43,832 bases of DNA. Source: Chlorobiota bacterium. GTDB lineage: Bacteria; Bacteroidota; Ignavibacteria; Kapaibacteriales; NICIL-2. The position numbers were made by a program, and so were the translations under genes. The stretch spans positions 1 to 43,832 of the forward strand of contig JAOAEV010000016.1 of the NCBI GenBank assembly GCA_026416585.1. The letters run 5' to 3'. Positions 1-8,642 of this stretch are shown here, piece by piece; within the stretch, counting starts at the first letter, position 1; every line of letters starts with the position of its first letter. The notes under the pieces were generated by a model. That model did no database searches, was not told the DNA's origin, and saw only the letters and a program-made list of their open reading frames with translations.

Positions 1-3
1 GAG

Positions 4-1176
4 ATGCGTTACTCTCACGGTGCAATTCAGCGCGCGAGGTCGTATCCGCAGTGCTACCTATGGATGCTGCAATATCAAGGTCCAGCGTCATTGCTCGAAT
101 ACGTTGCCGATTGTTACGATGCAATTGCCGATATCGCTCCATTGCTCTCGCTTGTTCCGTGCAGTTTTCACCGCCCCCGCTGGGCGGAAGATTTGCTCGA
201 AATAGCAGCCAGGATACAATCAGCGCTCTACCATGCTCTCCGCGAGGCGGGACTTGATGTCCGACGTTATCCGGATCCCGATCAAGATGCAGTGTTCGTG
301 TGGCTCAAGTGGTACACGCGCACGTTCCAAAAGTTCATTCCACGGCATATGAGATTGGAGGATCCAGCCGATTATACGCAAATACAGTGCATCATCGAAC
401 AACTTGACGAAATTCAGCAGAGTATTCCGCCGGCAGTGCCCTCAGCCGAAGAACAGCCTGATTCTGTTCCATCATCACGTGTGCTGGGAATTGAAGCGAA
501 GAAACATCTTCGCACCCTGCGCTACCACGTCAGTCACATTCTGCGGGGCAGCCTCAACCACGAGTATCATTGGCGGCGCATCGGCGAAGAAATCGCAAGA
601 CTTCTCGGATTGGGTGTGCCACCGAGCAACGTCGAGTTGCGTTCTATCCTGTTACCAGTTGTTGACGACATGCCGACCGACGATGTGTTTTTGACACAAC
701 CGGTGCAGCTTGTGCTTCGCGAGATTGATCGCTACCTTGCACAGCAAGAAATACTCGAACAACTCGAGGATGAGCTGTTCCCATCAAGCAGGGAAGTGTG
801 CTCTGTGCGGACCGTACTGGAAGGAAAAACGGTCGTGCTCATTGGTGGCGAGAAACGTTCGCACCGATGCCAAGCAATCGAGAATGCGTTCGGCTTACGT
901 CAGCTTCTTTGGGTTGCCACTCGCCCACATGAGTCGCTGGATGATATTGTACCGTTTGTCAAACGCGACGACGTCGCACTCGTGCTACTGGCGATTCGCT
1001 GGTCCAGTCACAGCTATACAGCACTTGCGGATGTGTGCAAATGGTACGGGAAACCATTCGTTCGATTGCCTGGAGGGTACAACCCCAATCAAATTGCAGC
1101 GCAGATATTGACACAGGCTGCAACAGCACTCGGCTTGAAAGCTCCGGCGGCAGGACTTGAACCTGCGACCCTCTGA
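4..1176 (+). CDS. DUF2325-like protein of unknown function (possibly 5'-truncated)
   Basis: A 390-residue soluble protein without signal peptide or membrane segment. The last ~100 residues look like a DUF2325-type domain: a beta-strand and glycine turn (TVVLIGGEKRSHR, about residues 276-288), then alternating strands and helices including VALVLLAIRWSSHS and KPFVRLPGG. The first ~260 residues are helical and I do not recognise them. DUF2325 has no firm biochemical role that I know of. The ATG lies three bases from the window edge, so the true start may be further upstream. The stop falls inside the antisense tRNA-Asn gene, so the last ~11 codons (ending AGLEPATL) are read from the tRNA complement; this peptide is a common product of reading through tRNA genes. 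Whether the native protein ends there cannot be decided from this sequence alone. Confidence 0.6.
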   Translation: MRYSHGAIQRARSYPQCYLWMLQYQGPASLLEYVADCYDAIADIAPLLSLVPCSFHRPRWAEDLLEIAARIQSALYHALREAGLDVRRYPDPDQDAVFVWLKWYTRTFQKFIPRHMRLEDPADYTQIQCIIEQLDEIQQSIPPAVPSAEEQPDSVPSSRVLGIEAKKHLRTLRYHVSHILRGSLNHEYHWRRIGEEIARLLGLGVPPSNVELRSILLPVVDDMPTDDVFLTQPVQLVLREIDRYLAQQEILEQLEDELFPSSREVCSVRTVLEGKTVVLIGGEKRSHRCQAIENAFGLRQLLWVATRPHESLDDIVPFVKRDDVALVLLAIRWSSHSYTALADVCKWYGKPFVRLPGGYNPNQIAAQILTQAATALGLKAPAAGLEPATL

Positions 1177-1215
1177 TTAACAGTCAGATGCTCTAACCAA
1201 CTGAGCTACGCCGGA
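1143..1215 (-). tRNA. tRNA-Asn (anticodon GTT)
   Basis: On the minus strand the 73 bases fold as a full cloverleaf. The 7-bp acceptor stem TCCGGCG pairs with CGCCGGA, the D arm is GCTC/GAGC, the anticodon stem TCTGA/TCAGA encloses the loop CTGTTAA with anticodon GTT, and the T arm is GCAGG-TTCAAGT-CCTGC. CCA is not encoded. It lies 40 bases downstream of the PrsW-type gene on the same strand and overlaps the 3' end of the opposite-strand DUF2325-like gene by 34 bases. Confidence 0.97.
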
Positions 1216-1255
1216 AATAGTGCGCAAAAATACAAATAAAAAGAAGCAATCATAC

Positions 1256-1954
1256 CTAATGATGTTGGTCGCGAAACGGAGAGATGTGCTGGTGGATGCG
1301 AATTGCCCGAATGCTTAGTCGTACCGCGATTGCTAACACCACGAAGGCACCCAGTGTAAGCGCGCCTGGATTACTGTACAGAAGAAACACGTCGTATAGC
1401 CCATGAGCGATAATTGCTGCTGCACACGCTGCTATGTGCAGTCCACGCGACGTGTCGGTGAACTTCGCTAAACCGAGAAAGTATCCCATCAATACTCCAT
1501 TTGCTGCGTGGGCAGGAACAGCCGTGAACATTCGCAGGAGCGCTATACCAAGCTGCATACTGGCATCGCTACCGACGACGTAGAGAATGTTTTCCGTAGT
1601 CGCAAAACCCATTGCAACCATCACTGTGTAGGTGATGCCATCGTAGGGTTCATCGAAATCGGGACGCCAGTACACGTAACTACGCACAACCAGATATTTG
1701 GTGAGTTCTTCTGTTGCAGCGATGATGCCAAATGCGTAAAGAATGACACTCGTGAGATTATTCATGTCCGGCTGGACAATGATTACCAGTGTATGCTGGA
1801 GAACGATCACCGGAACGATGCTCGCGGCTCCCCACAAGAAGCAACCGATAAGCAGATCGTGCGGCTCCCGATTGTAGCGATCGAGCCACCACACAAGCGC
1901 TCCAAGTGCTGGTCCCGGCGCGATTGCCAGCAGCATGATCCACGACTGTTCCAT
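1256..1954 (-). CDS. PrsW-family intramembrane metalloprotease
   Basis: A 232-residue polytopic membrane protein with about seven hydrophobic segments. It has the PrsW family hallmarks: an EExxK motif (EELTK, residues 82-86), GFATTEN (116-122), and a conserved His in a later helix (AHAANG, H149) with a following glycine-rich helix (GVLMGYFLG). In Bacillus, PrsW cleaves an anti-sigma factor; in this lineage the substrate is unknown, and many PrsW relatives are annotated only by family. The gene is divergent from the M16 peptidase, with about 64 bases between the chosen starts, and is followed on the same strand by tRNA-Asn. The family call is firm and the substrate is open. Confidence 0.85.
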   Translation of the reverse strand: MEQSWIMLLAIAPGPALGALVWWLDRYNREPHDLLIGCFLWGAASIVPVIVLQHTLVIIVQPDMNNLTSVILYAFGIIAATEELTKYLVVRSYVYWRPDFDEPYDGITYTVMVAMGFATTENILYVVGSDASMQLGIALLRMFTAVPAHAANGVLMGYFLGLAKFTDTSRGLHIAACAAAIIAHGLYDVFLLYSNPGALTLGAFVVLAIAVRLSIRAIRIHQHISPFRDQHH

Positions 1955-2018
1955 TCGATATGCTCCGTCTACAATTGCAAATTTGAAAACAACTCACTAT
2001 AGAAAAATAATTGGACTG

Positions 2019-3296
2019 ATGCGCAAACGTTTTCAAACTGATGAGTTACATCTTCGTGGGAGTCAACTGACCGAGAGCACAACGCTCCCGTCCGGCATTC
2101 GAGTCATTACCGACTACGTGCCACATGTCCGATCTGTTGCCCTCGGTGTATGGCTCGATTGCGGGAGTCGGGAGGATGCAATCCCTGGTACAGCCCATGC
2201 ACTCGAGCACATACTATTCCGCCGCTCCCGCCGGTATTCTGGCATTGTGCGCTCGCGTGTGGTTGAATCGCTCGGGGCATACCTCAATGCCTCGACCGCC
2301 AAAGAACTGACGTGCTATTACGTGCGTGGATTAGCAGAACACTTCGACAGACTTGCCGATGTCCTTCTCGAGCTTGTGTTTGCGCCAGCGTACACGAGCG
2401 CCGATGTCGCAAAAGAGCGGCAAATTATCGTTGAGGAAATTCGCTCATATGAAGATGATCCCGAAGAAGTTGTCAGCGACCGACTCGATGAACTGCTCTT
2501 TGGTGCCCATTCATTAGCACGACCGATTGCAGGCACGCTTGACAGCGTCGAGCGTATCACACCAGATGTACTCGAGCAGTTCCATCGCAGCAATTACGTT
2601 GGGGCACATACTGTAGTAATCGTCAGTGGAGCAATACCGCATGAGCATGTGGTCGAAACCGTCGCGCGGCTTGCCGATCGGTGGCAAATTCGAGCACAAC
2701 CGGAGAAGCGACGCATGCGGCGCCTACCGCGCCAGCGGCCGCCAGGACGCCTAAAAATCGAGTGTGCATTTCAGCAAACGCACTGTGCCTATGGAATCCG
2801 TACTGAAGGTGCTCGGAGTGCAGAACGCCATGCATTGGCGATACTGAACATCTTGTTCGGCGATAGCTCTAGCTCGCGTCTCTACCGACGTGTTCGAGAG
2901 CGTCAGGCGCTTGCCTACGTGGTGTATTCGTCGCTGCAATTATGGAGTGATTGTGGAGAGCTGAACATCTATGCAGGAATTCGCTCTCATCGAATTGAGC
3001 GAGCAATCTCTGCAATTGAACAGGAAATCAAAAGCCTCGCCACGGTTCCGCCGACGCAGGAAGAATTCTGCCGTGCACGTCAACAATTGCTCGCCTCACT
3101 GGTGATGAGCATGGAAAGCCTATCGGCGCGAATGCATGCGATTGCTCATATGGTGCTTGTCGAGCATGAGCTTCAACCGCTTGATGCGATAGTACAAGTG
3201 ATCAAAGAAACGTCGCTTGAGCAGGTGCACGCTATCGCACGACAGCTATCGGATCCTGCACAGTGGTCGTGTGTCCTCGCTGTCGAGAAAGACTAA
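2019..3296 (+). CDS. M16-family zinc peptidase (insulinase/processing-peptidase type)
   Basis: A 425-residue peptidase. The N-terminal half has the inverted zinc motif HxxEH (HALEH, H60-E63-H64) and a third zinc ligand in VEEIRSYEDD (E140, 76 residues after the second His), the spacing expected for active M16 subunits. The C-terminal half contains the SSRLYRRVRERQALAY segment typical of the second M16 lobe. No signal peptide is visible, so it is probably cytoplasmic and degrades or processes peptides. The ATG at 2019 is preferred over the in-frame ATG at 1935, because the latter would overlap the divergent PrsW gene and adds 28 residues without family character. The 3' end overlaps nadK by 4 bases, tail to tail. 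A single catalytic gene suggests a homodimer rather than an active/inactive pair. Confidence 0.9.
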   Translation: MRKRFQTDELHLRGSQLTESTTLPSGIRVITDYVPHVRSVALGVWLDCGSREDAIPGTAHALEHILFRRSRRYSGIVRSRVVESLGAYLNASTAKELTCYYVRGLAEHFDRLADVLLELVFAPAYTSADVAKERQIIVEEIRSYEDDPEEVVSDRLDELLFGAHSLARPIAGTLDSVERITPDVLEQFHRSNYVGAHTVVIVSGAIPHEHVVETVARLADRWQIRAQPEKRRMRRLPRQRPPGRLKIECAFQQTHCAYGIRTEGARSAERHALAILNILFGDSSSSRLYRRVRERQALAYVVYSSLQLWSDCGELNIYAGIRSHRIERAISAIEQEIKSLATVPPTQEEFCRARQQLLASLVMSMESLSARMHAIAHMVLVEHELQPLDAIVQVIKETSLEQVHAIARQLSDPAQWSCVLAVEKD

Positions 3297-4180
3297 CGCA
3301 CACGGGGGACGACAGCGTCAGCGCTCCACAGGAGCTTCTGCCGGAGAACATCGTAATACGTCGTATCAGCACGCTTGATCAGGCGGGCGCTGCACTGGGA
3401 GCGGCGAATCGTGCAACGCATCTCTGGCTCGAAGGGTGCCACCTGCTGTCCGTCGGCAACAAGGGAAGCTGCATGGCTTTCGGCATCGAGCATGAGGGTG
3501 ATCTCCGATGCATCGCTGACGACAAGCGGTCTGAGTGTGAGCATATGGGGACAAATCGGAACAATGCACAACACAGGTGCCGAAGGGGCAACGATTGGCC
3601 CGCCACACGAAAGCGCATATGCTGTCGAGCCAGTTGGTGTGGTTACCAGCAATCCATCTGCACGGTAACGAGCGATATAATGCTCGTCCACCCATGCATG
3701 AATGGTGATCATACGGGAAGAGTCTCGTTTCTCGAGTGCAAATTCGTTGAGGGCATACAGGGTTGTTGGCTTGTCATCGAGTTCGAGTGTCGTTTCGACG
3801 AGTGCGCGGTCCACGACGCGGTAACGTCCGCTGAGCACATCGTCTATGGTGCTGCGAAGATCGTCTGCGGAGAATTCTGCTAAGAAACCTAACTTGCCGA
3901 GATTGACCCCCAGTAGCGGTAGATCACTTTCCGCCAATCGCCGTGCACAGGCGAGCATTGTGCCGTCGCCACCGAAACACATAACGACATCCGCAAAGCG
4001 TCCGAAATCTTCCAGCGGTAAGGCTTCGACTTTCTCAGCGACTGCTGGAAGCATGCGTGCCTTAACTTCCGGTTCGACACATACCTCGGCGCCACGCTCG
4101 AGTAAAATCCCGATAGCTTCGACGACGCGTCGGAGCGCATCTGTTTTGCCCAGATTGACGTAGAGACCAATTCGGTTCAT
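3293..4180 (-). CDS. nadK: NAD kinase
   Basis: A 295-residue ATP-dependent NAD kinase that makes NADP+ from NAD+ in the cytoplasm. The diagnostic GGDGT motif is at residues 70-74, followed by GVNLGKLGFLAEF (substrate-binding strand), the NEFALEKRD region and the glycine-rich TGSTAYALSCGGPIV segment. The length is normal for the family. It is the last gene of a tight minus-strand operon (pntAB, DUF1844, nadK) and its start overlaps the DUF1844 gene by 4 bases, implying translational coupling. It meets the M16 gene tail to tail with a 4-base overlap, leaving no room for a separate terminator. Confidence 0.96.
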   Translation of the reverse strand: MNRIGLYVNLGKTDALRRVVEAIGILLERGAEVCVEPEVKARMLPAVAEKVEALPLEDFGRFADVVMCFGGDGTMLACARRLAESDLPLLGVNLGKLGFLAEFSADDLRSTIDDVLSGRYRVVDRALVETTLELDDKPTTLYALNEFALEKRDSSRMITIHAWVDEHYIARYRADGLLVTTPTGSTAYALSCGGPIVAPSAPVLCIVPICPHMLTLRPLVVSDASEITLMLDAESHAASLVADGQQVAPFEPEMRCTIRRSQCSARLIKRADTTYYDVLRQKLLWSADAVVPRVR

Positions 4181-4470
4181 GTGCGGTTGTCGGGCGATGG
4201 GGGCGATTGAGCTGTCGTGCGATTTTCACGTGCACGAATATACCCGAGCCGAAGCTGCGTGAGCGCCTGTAGTAGAAAATGTTCTTCCTCATCGCTACGT
4301 CCGGGGCGCGTGCGCTCTTCAATCACTTCGAGCAATTCGATCGCTGTACGTGCACGCTCCAAATCAGTTTGGCATTCGTTGGTCAACGGATTGGGCACCT
4401 CGCCAAGCGCAATGAGCGCATCATGCACAAAGAGTGCGGCAACGTCGCGCAAGTCTGGACGCCGACTCAT
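4177..4470 (-). CDS. DUF1844 family protein
   Basis: A 97-residue soluble helical protein. The core (ALFVHDALIALGEVPNPLT, then DLERARTAIELLEVIEERT, then EEEHFLLQALTQLRLGYI) matches the DUF1844 family pattern of a first helix ending in LGE-x-PNP, a helix with IxLLE, and a closing LRxxY helix. No function is established for this family to my knowledge. It sits between pntAB (1-base overlap) and nadK (4-base overlap), so the three products are made together. A link to NADP metabolism is only a guess from position. Confidence 0.85.
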   Translation of the reverse strand: MSRRPDLRDVAALFVHDALIALGEVPNPLTNECQTDLERARTAIELLEVIEERTRPGRSDEEEHFLLQALTQLRLGYIRARENRTTAQSPPSPDNRT

Positions 4471-4787
4471 TACTGCGTGTCAGTGCGATTGCGAAACATA
4501 TCGAGCATGCGATCGGTGACGACAAAACCACCAACTACGTTCAGCGTGCCGAGCACAACAGCAACGAAACCAAGAATCATTGCTGCGATATTATCTGGTG
4601 AAGCATGCCCCAGTACAATGATGGCACCGATGAGTACGACGCCGTGAATTGCGTTGGCACCCGACATCAACGGTGTATGAAGTACTGCCGGCACTTTTGC
4701 AATAACCTCGATGCCAACGAAGATCGAAAGCACAAGCACGTACACCATCTCGATGTGTGTGCCCAAAAAGGTAATAAGCGCTTCCAT
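4470..4787 (-). CDS. pntAB: NAD(P) transhydrogenase subunit alpha 2 (membrane part of PntA)
   Basis: A 105-residue inner-membrane protein with three to four hydrophobic helices. The segment KVPAVLHTPLMSGANAIHGV is the signature of the 4TM domain of proton-translocating transhydrogenase alpha subunits, followed by two more helices (VLIGAIIVL and ILGFVAVVLGTLNVVGGFVVTDRML). In split-alpha systems this subunit works with a soluble NAD-binding subunit (PntAA) and PntB to couple proton flow to hydride transfer from NADH to NADP+. Neither partner is encoded in this window. It is first in the operon with DUF1844 and nadK, which fits an NADPH-supply role. Confidence 0.9.
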   Translation of the reverse strand: MEALITFLGTHIEMVYVLVLSIFVGIEVIAKVPAVLHTPLMSGANAIHGVVLIGAIIVLGHASPDNIAAMILGFVAVVLGTLNVVGGFVVTDRMLDMFRNRTDTQ

Positions 4788-4935
4788 CGTCTATGTGAGG
4801 GAACGTTCGACTGAAGCGAAACTACGAAAGCTCAGTCGTGGTGCACGGACATATTGCACACGGTGGAACTGTCCTATTCGTCTGCTTGTTCCGGGCAAAG
4901 AATACAATGTGTCAAAACGTACATAGTGAGATTCT

Positions 4936-5433
4936 ATGATCCCAGTTATGCTTGTCACTGCGATGGTCGTCGGCAGTGGTGGATCCCCTCCAGTTGGTAC
5001 CCGTGCCCCGGAGTTTACTGCCACAGCAACCTCGGGCACAATCAAGCTCAGCGATTATCGCGGCAAATGGGTTGTGCTCTATTTTTACCCAAAGTCCTTC
5101 ACGCCTGGCTGTACCGCTGAAGCCTGCTCACTTCGTGATGGTTTTGACTCCTTGAGAAATCTCGACGCTGTGATCATCGGTGTTAGCACCGACGACGTAG
5201 AAACGCAGCGTTTGTTTAAGGAGAAATATCAACTGCCGTTCGATCTTATTGCCGATACCGACAAAAAGGTTGTTGAGGCTTACCACGTGGCTGGTATGTT
5301 GGGTTTTGCCAAGCGACGAACGTTTATCATTGATCCGTCGGGTGTGCTGCGCTACATTGTCGACGATATTGACACTCGGCGTCATGCGGATCAGATACGT
5401 TCAGTGTTGCAGCAATTGCGGAAAAATGGGTAG
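4936..5433 (+). CDS. bcp: Thioredoxin-dependent peroxiredoxin, BCP/PrxQ type
   Basis: A 165-residue AhpC/TSA-fold peroxidase that reduces hydrogen peroxide and organic hydroperoxides. The peroxidatic site FTPGCTAEACSLRD places C59 and C64 five residues apart, the atypical two-cysteine arrangement of BCP/PrxQ proteins. Other family segments are VVLYFYPK, VIIGVSTDD and KRRTFIIDPSG. The N-terminus has a short hydrophobic run (MIPVMLVTAMVVG); it may be a weak signal sequence or an over-long start, as the in-frame ATGs at 4948 and 4963 are also possible. Divergent from pntAB across 148 bases; convergent with bshB1, with only 5 bases between the stops. Confidence 0.92.
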   Translation: MIPVMLVTAMVVGSGGSPPVGTRAPEFTATATSGTIKLSDYRGKWVVLYFYPKSFTPGCTAEACSLRDGFDSLRNLDAVIIGVSTDDVETQRLFKEKYQLPFDLIADTDKKVVEAYHVAGMLGFAKRRTFIIDPSGVLRYIVDDIDTRRHADQIRSVLQQLRKNG

Positions 5434-5438
5434 GGAAG

Positions 5439-6170
5439 CTATAACAAAAGTTTGCTCAATGACGCCAACCCAAGCGGCTCGATCGTCAGAAAACCTTCGG
5501 CGTAAGTGGTGCCAATTAGGCTGCCCCAATAGCGAGCACGAGCGGTGATTGCTTCGAGAAAATCCGGACGCGATAGCACAGTTTCCGGCTCATTGCTTTG
5601 GTAACGCTCAGGTACGTACACCTGTGATGCATACGCACGAATAGCTTCCATTTTTACGTCGAACGTATCGGTGATATCCACGAGAAAGTCCGGCTCGTGG
5701 TGATATGCCTGAATGTAACACACAAGCCGGCTCGGTCGAAATGGTGTCTGTTCCGTTCCATCGGAGCCAAAGGTACGCAGCTTTGCTATACCGCTTTTGA
5801 AGTAGGCCGTTCGAACGATACGGTGCACTGTTTCGTGGTCTGGATGCCGCTCAAATGGAGGAGGGAAGAGCACCAATCGGGGGCGATACGTACGGAAAAG
5901 ACGGATGATCTCTAACACTGTATCCTCAGTCAGACTAATTGCGGCATCGGGCATCGCAAGAGTTTGGCGTACGTGTACACCAAGGATGTTTTGTGCGGCA
6001 CGTGCTTCTTGGAGTCGAAGTTCTGCACTGCCTCGTGTACCGAGTTCGCCACGCGAGCAGTCGGCGATACCGACTTTGTAACCTTCTCGAACTGCTTTTG
6101 CAAGTGTACCGCCGACAGCAAGTTCGACATCATCGGGATGAGCGCCGATTGCTAAGACGTCAAGTTGCAT
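5439..6170 (-). CDS. bshB1: Bacillithiol biosynthesis deacetylase BshB1
   Basis: A 243-residue LmbE-like (PIG-L) zinc deacetylase. The zinc-binding motif AHPDDVE is at residues 9-15, and the segments CSRGELGTRGSAELRLQEA and FPPPFERHPDHETVHRI are characteristic of BshB1. It removes the acetyl group from N-acetylglucosaminyl-malate, the second step of bacillithiol synthesis. Bacillithiol occurs in Firmicutes and in many Bacteroidota/Chlorobi, which agrees with the other lineage signals. The other bsh genes are not in this window. It follows the IgGFc-like/beta-barrel gene on the same strand after 54 bases and converges on the peroxiredoxin gene. Confidence 0.92.
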   Translation of the reverse strand: MQLDVLAIGAHPDDVELAVGGTLAKAVREGYKVGIADCSRGELGTRGSAELRLQEARAAQNILGVHVRQTLAMPDAAISLTEDTVLEIIRLFRTYRPRLVLFPPPFERHPDHETVHRIVRTAYFKSGIAKLRTFGSDGTEQTPFRPSRLVCYIQAYHHEPDFLVDITDTFDVKMEAIRAYASQVYVPERYQSNEPETVLSRPDFLEAITARARYWGSLIGTTYAEGFLTIEPLGLASLSKLLL

Positions 6171-6224
6171 CGAAGAAATTGCACGTGGTGAAACAATGAG
6201 TTATTGACTGCGTTAGCTGCCACA

Positions 6225-8642
6225 TTAAAAACGGTAGCGCACACCGAGTGCTAGCTGGAGGCGTGCAATGTACCAATCGGCATCGTTGAGCATACTGCCG
6301 AGTGGGTGGACGTATTGCGCAGTCAATACAAGACTCCATCGTGGTAGATGCGGCAGTGAAGCGACCAATCCAAATCCCCCAAACAGCTCGGGTACAGCCA
6401 CCTGTAGCGAGGACAGACGATACGTCTGCCGTCGAGCAATGTCGGGCGGCGTTGGTACAGGCTGTGGCAGAACAATGCGCCGCTCAATCGCTACCGAAGA
6501 ACTCAGCGGCAGCGCAGCTTGCACACCGCCAATAGCAGTTAGTTCATACACTTGGGTTCCCTTGATGCTGGAAAGAACGACAATTTCACTGCCGATACCG
6601 ATACCGAGCATCGGCGCAGTCGGTGTGAGGCGGTTGTCGAACTGAACCGGGATTACTGAATCGTTCGGCATGCGGAACAGCGATATTGTCGAATCCGGTG
6701 CTGATAGGCTCTGTCCGAATGGCTCGACCATTGTGCGAAGGAAAAAACGCACACGCTCGTTGAATGCGTAACCGATGCTGGTACCGATGCTGAGCGCAGA
6801 GCCGTAGGCGTTGCCTGTTGAGCGTGGGAATGTAAGAGTTCCAGTCGCATTGAATGCCGCAGTGTGGTACACTGCATTGACAATTCCATAGACGCTAAGG
6901 TGCCAGGGCAAGAATTCCGGACAGCGTTCCCCATCTGCGAACTCAAAGCGTCGGCGTTCTGGATTGTAGCAGTACACGTACTGAGCAATCCTTCGATTCC
7001 CCGCAGCATCAACGAAGGCGAGCGTAATATGTCCGTCCACTTGCGGATCCAGTGGATGGATGTTGAATTCCGTCTGTGGCTGACCGCGCTCCAGACGTGG
7101 TAGATATGCCCGAAGATTTACTGCTTCAAGTGGGACGATACTGTCGAGGCCACTGTCTGTTGGTCGGTCATCTCGTGCGATGACATGGAGTGCTTTTCCA
7201 CCCATCACCAGCTGGAATGTAGTTTGTGGGGGCTGTTGGTCGCGGAGGGTATCGAGTATAAAAAACGTTTGCCCTCCCATCGTGCCGTATGCATCATATG
7301 CATCAGTGCGATATCCGAAGCCATACGAGTATAGTCCAAACGGTTCGTCGGCGGTGATGGTGTGTGTACCAAAGTTCAGGCGCAGTTGTGCGATCGCATA
7401 GCTTGTGATTCCGATTCGCTCGAACTGTTCGCGTGTGATGGGTCGTCCGTCGAGCCGCAGACCGGAGAGCGCTTCTTCCCGTGCAACGACGTTGATGTAG
7501 TGGTCCCACGATCCTTGAACCGGTGTGATGATGCGGTAGCGGCGTGCGAACTGCTGCGTCGGCGAGATGAGAATCATCATCGGGTCGCCGATCTCGTCAC
7601 CATTGCCGTACCCTTGAGAAAATTGCGCGACAAGAATTGGCTTGTCGGCGGTAATCTGCATGTGATCAGTTGCGTTCGTTTCTTCGTAGTATTCGCCTGC
7701 ATCGAGCACAGCGATGAGCGTCTGGTTTTTGAATACTCGCGTGCGGTTCTGACTCGCCAAAATGCGCACAGTATATCGTGAACGTCCTTTGAGTTTGCCG
7801 ATGTAGTAATGTTTGCCCCATGTGTTCACCGGTGGAAGCTGTTCAACCAAATGATTACATGCTTTGACTCCCGGTGGTACGTACGCGCACGTATGCCCGC
7901 TGAACACCGCAATTGGCTTGGATGATCGAATACGTGTGCCGGTCAAATCGCCAGACCCAGTGGCAAAATATTGGGCGCGCACTTGGTACACCTGACCGCG
8001 ATCGAGCACAGTCGAATAGGCTTGCTGTGCTCCATGACCATCAGTGGTCGGGGTCGTCGGGAGGATCTCGACGCGTGTGTCATCCTCGGTAGCAACAATG
8101 GCAAAGATTGGCGTGAGAACGGCAGAGAGTTTGCTGTAGCACATAACGCGGTAGTCGGTGCCCAGAACATCGGTCGGTAGTGCGAGGTACGTATCTGTCG
8201 TTTGAATGCGACGATTGAGGGCATACACAGCAATCGGTGCAGAGCTTTGGATGTGCAGGGCACGCAGTTGTGGGCGCGGGAATGTATCCAATTCCGCTTC
8301 CGGTGTGATGCGAACGCTTCGCATTTCGCCAGCGGGTATCACTAAACGATGGCGAAAACTGAGCGAGGGGATTTCCATTGTAACCTGCGCATCAGTATCA
8401 GCCGTTACAAATACCTCTAAGAGCGCTGGCTCGTAGCTCCCTGGCTTGTTCGGGTCTTGTTCGCGAAAATTTTTCATGAAGCACAGCCAAAACTCTGTGC
8501 CGAGAGAGGTCAAGATGCGATAGCGAGCTGTTGAATCTTCCACATTTTGAGCAGGTATCCTCTGCACACAGACAAGCAGTGCGGCAGCAATGAGTACCAG
8601 CGGGGTGATCGGTCGTATGGCTCTCACTTGCCGATCATGCAT
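6225..8642 (-). CDS. Exported IgGFc-binding-like protein with C-terminal outer-membrane beta-barrel
   Basis: An 805-residue exported protein. The ATG at 8642 gives a good signal peptide (hydrophobic core PLVLIAAALLVCV, cleavage near IPAQ) and overlaps the upstream gene by 19 bases; the in-frame ATG at 8765 adds 41 unlikely residues. Residues ~40-440 resemble the IgGFc-binding N-terminal family (GTEFWLCFMKNF, APIAVYALNR, DTYLALPTDVLGTDYRVMCY, IVATEDDTRVEI, KPIAVFSGH, VEQLPPVNTWG). A middle Ig-like stretch follows. The last ~180 residues are glycine-rich alternating strands (LSIGTSIGYAF, MLGIGIGSEIVV, LQLALGVRYRF) ending in Phe, as expected of an outer-membrane barrel, and no T9SS tail is seen. 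So the recognition-like domain may be displayed by its own barrel. Its paralogue at 26214-29216 uses a T9SS tail instead. Confidence 0.75.
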   Translation of the reverse strand: MHDRQVRAIRPITPLVLIAAALLVCVQRIPAQNVEDSTARYRILTSLGTEFWLCFMKNFREQDPNKPGSYEPALLEVFVTADTDAQVTMEIPSLSFRHRLVIPAGEMRSVRITPEAELDTFPRPQLRALHIQSSAPIAVYALNRRIQTTDTYLALPTDVLGTDYRVMCYSKLSAVLTPIFAIVATEDDTRVEILPTTPTTDGHGAQQAYSTVLDRGQVYQVRAQYFATGSGDLTGTRIRSSKPIAVFSGHTCAYVPPGVKACNHLVEQLPPVNTWGKHYYIGKLKGRSRYTVRILASQNRTRVFKNQTLIAVLDAGEYYEETNATDHMQITADKPILVAQFSQGYGNGDEIGDPMMILISPTQQFARRYRIITPVQGSWDHYINVVAREEALSGLRLDGRPITREQFERIGITSYAIAQLRLNFGTHTITADEPFGLYSYGFGYRTDAYDAYGTMGGQTFFILDTLRDQQPPQTTFQLVMGGKALHVIARDDRPTDSGLDSIVPLEAVNLRAYLPRLERGQPQTEFNIHPLDPQVDGHITLAFVDAAGNRRIAQYVYCYNPERRRFEFADGERCPEFLPWHLSVYGIVNAVYHTAAFNATGTLTFPRSTGNAYGSALSIGTSIGYAFNERVRFFLRTMVEPFGQSLSAPDSTISLFRMPNDSVIPVQFDNRLTPTAPMLGIGIGSEIVVLSSIKGTQVYELTAIGGVQAALPLSSSVAIERRIVLPQPVPTPPDIARRQTYRLSSLQVAVPELFGGFGLVASLPHLPRWSLVLTAQYVHPLGSMLNDADWYIARLQLALGVRYRF

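Noticed and set aside
1508-2002. Plus-strand frame of 164 codons opposite the PrsW-type gene
   Set aside because: Antisense to conserved PrsW motifs and runs into the M16 leader; His/Asn/Cys-rich shadow composition.
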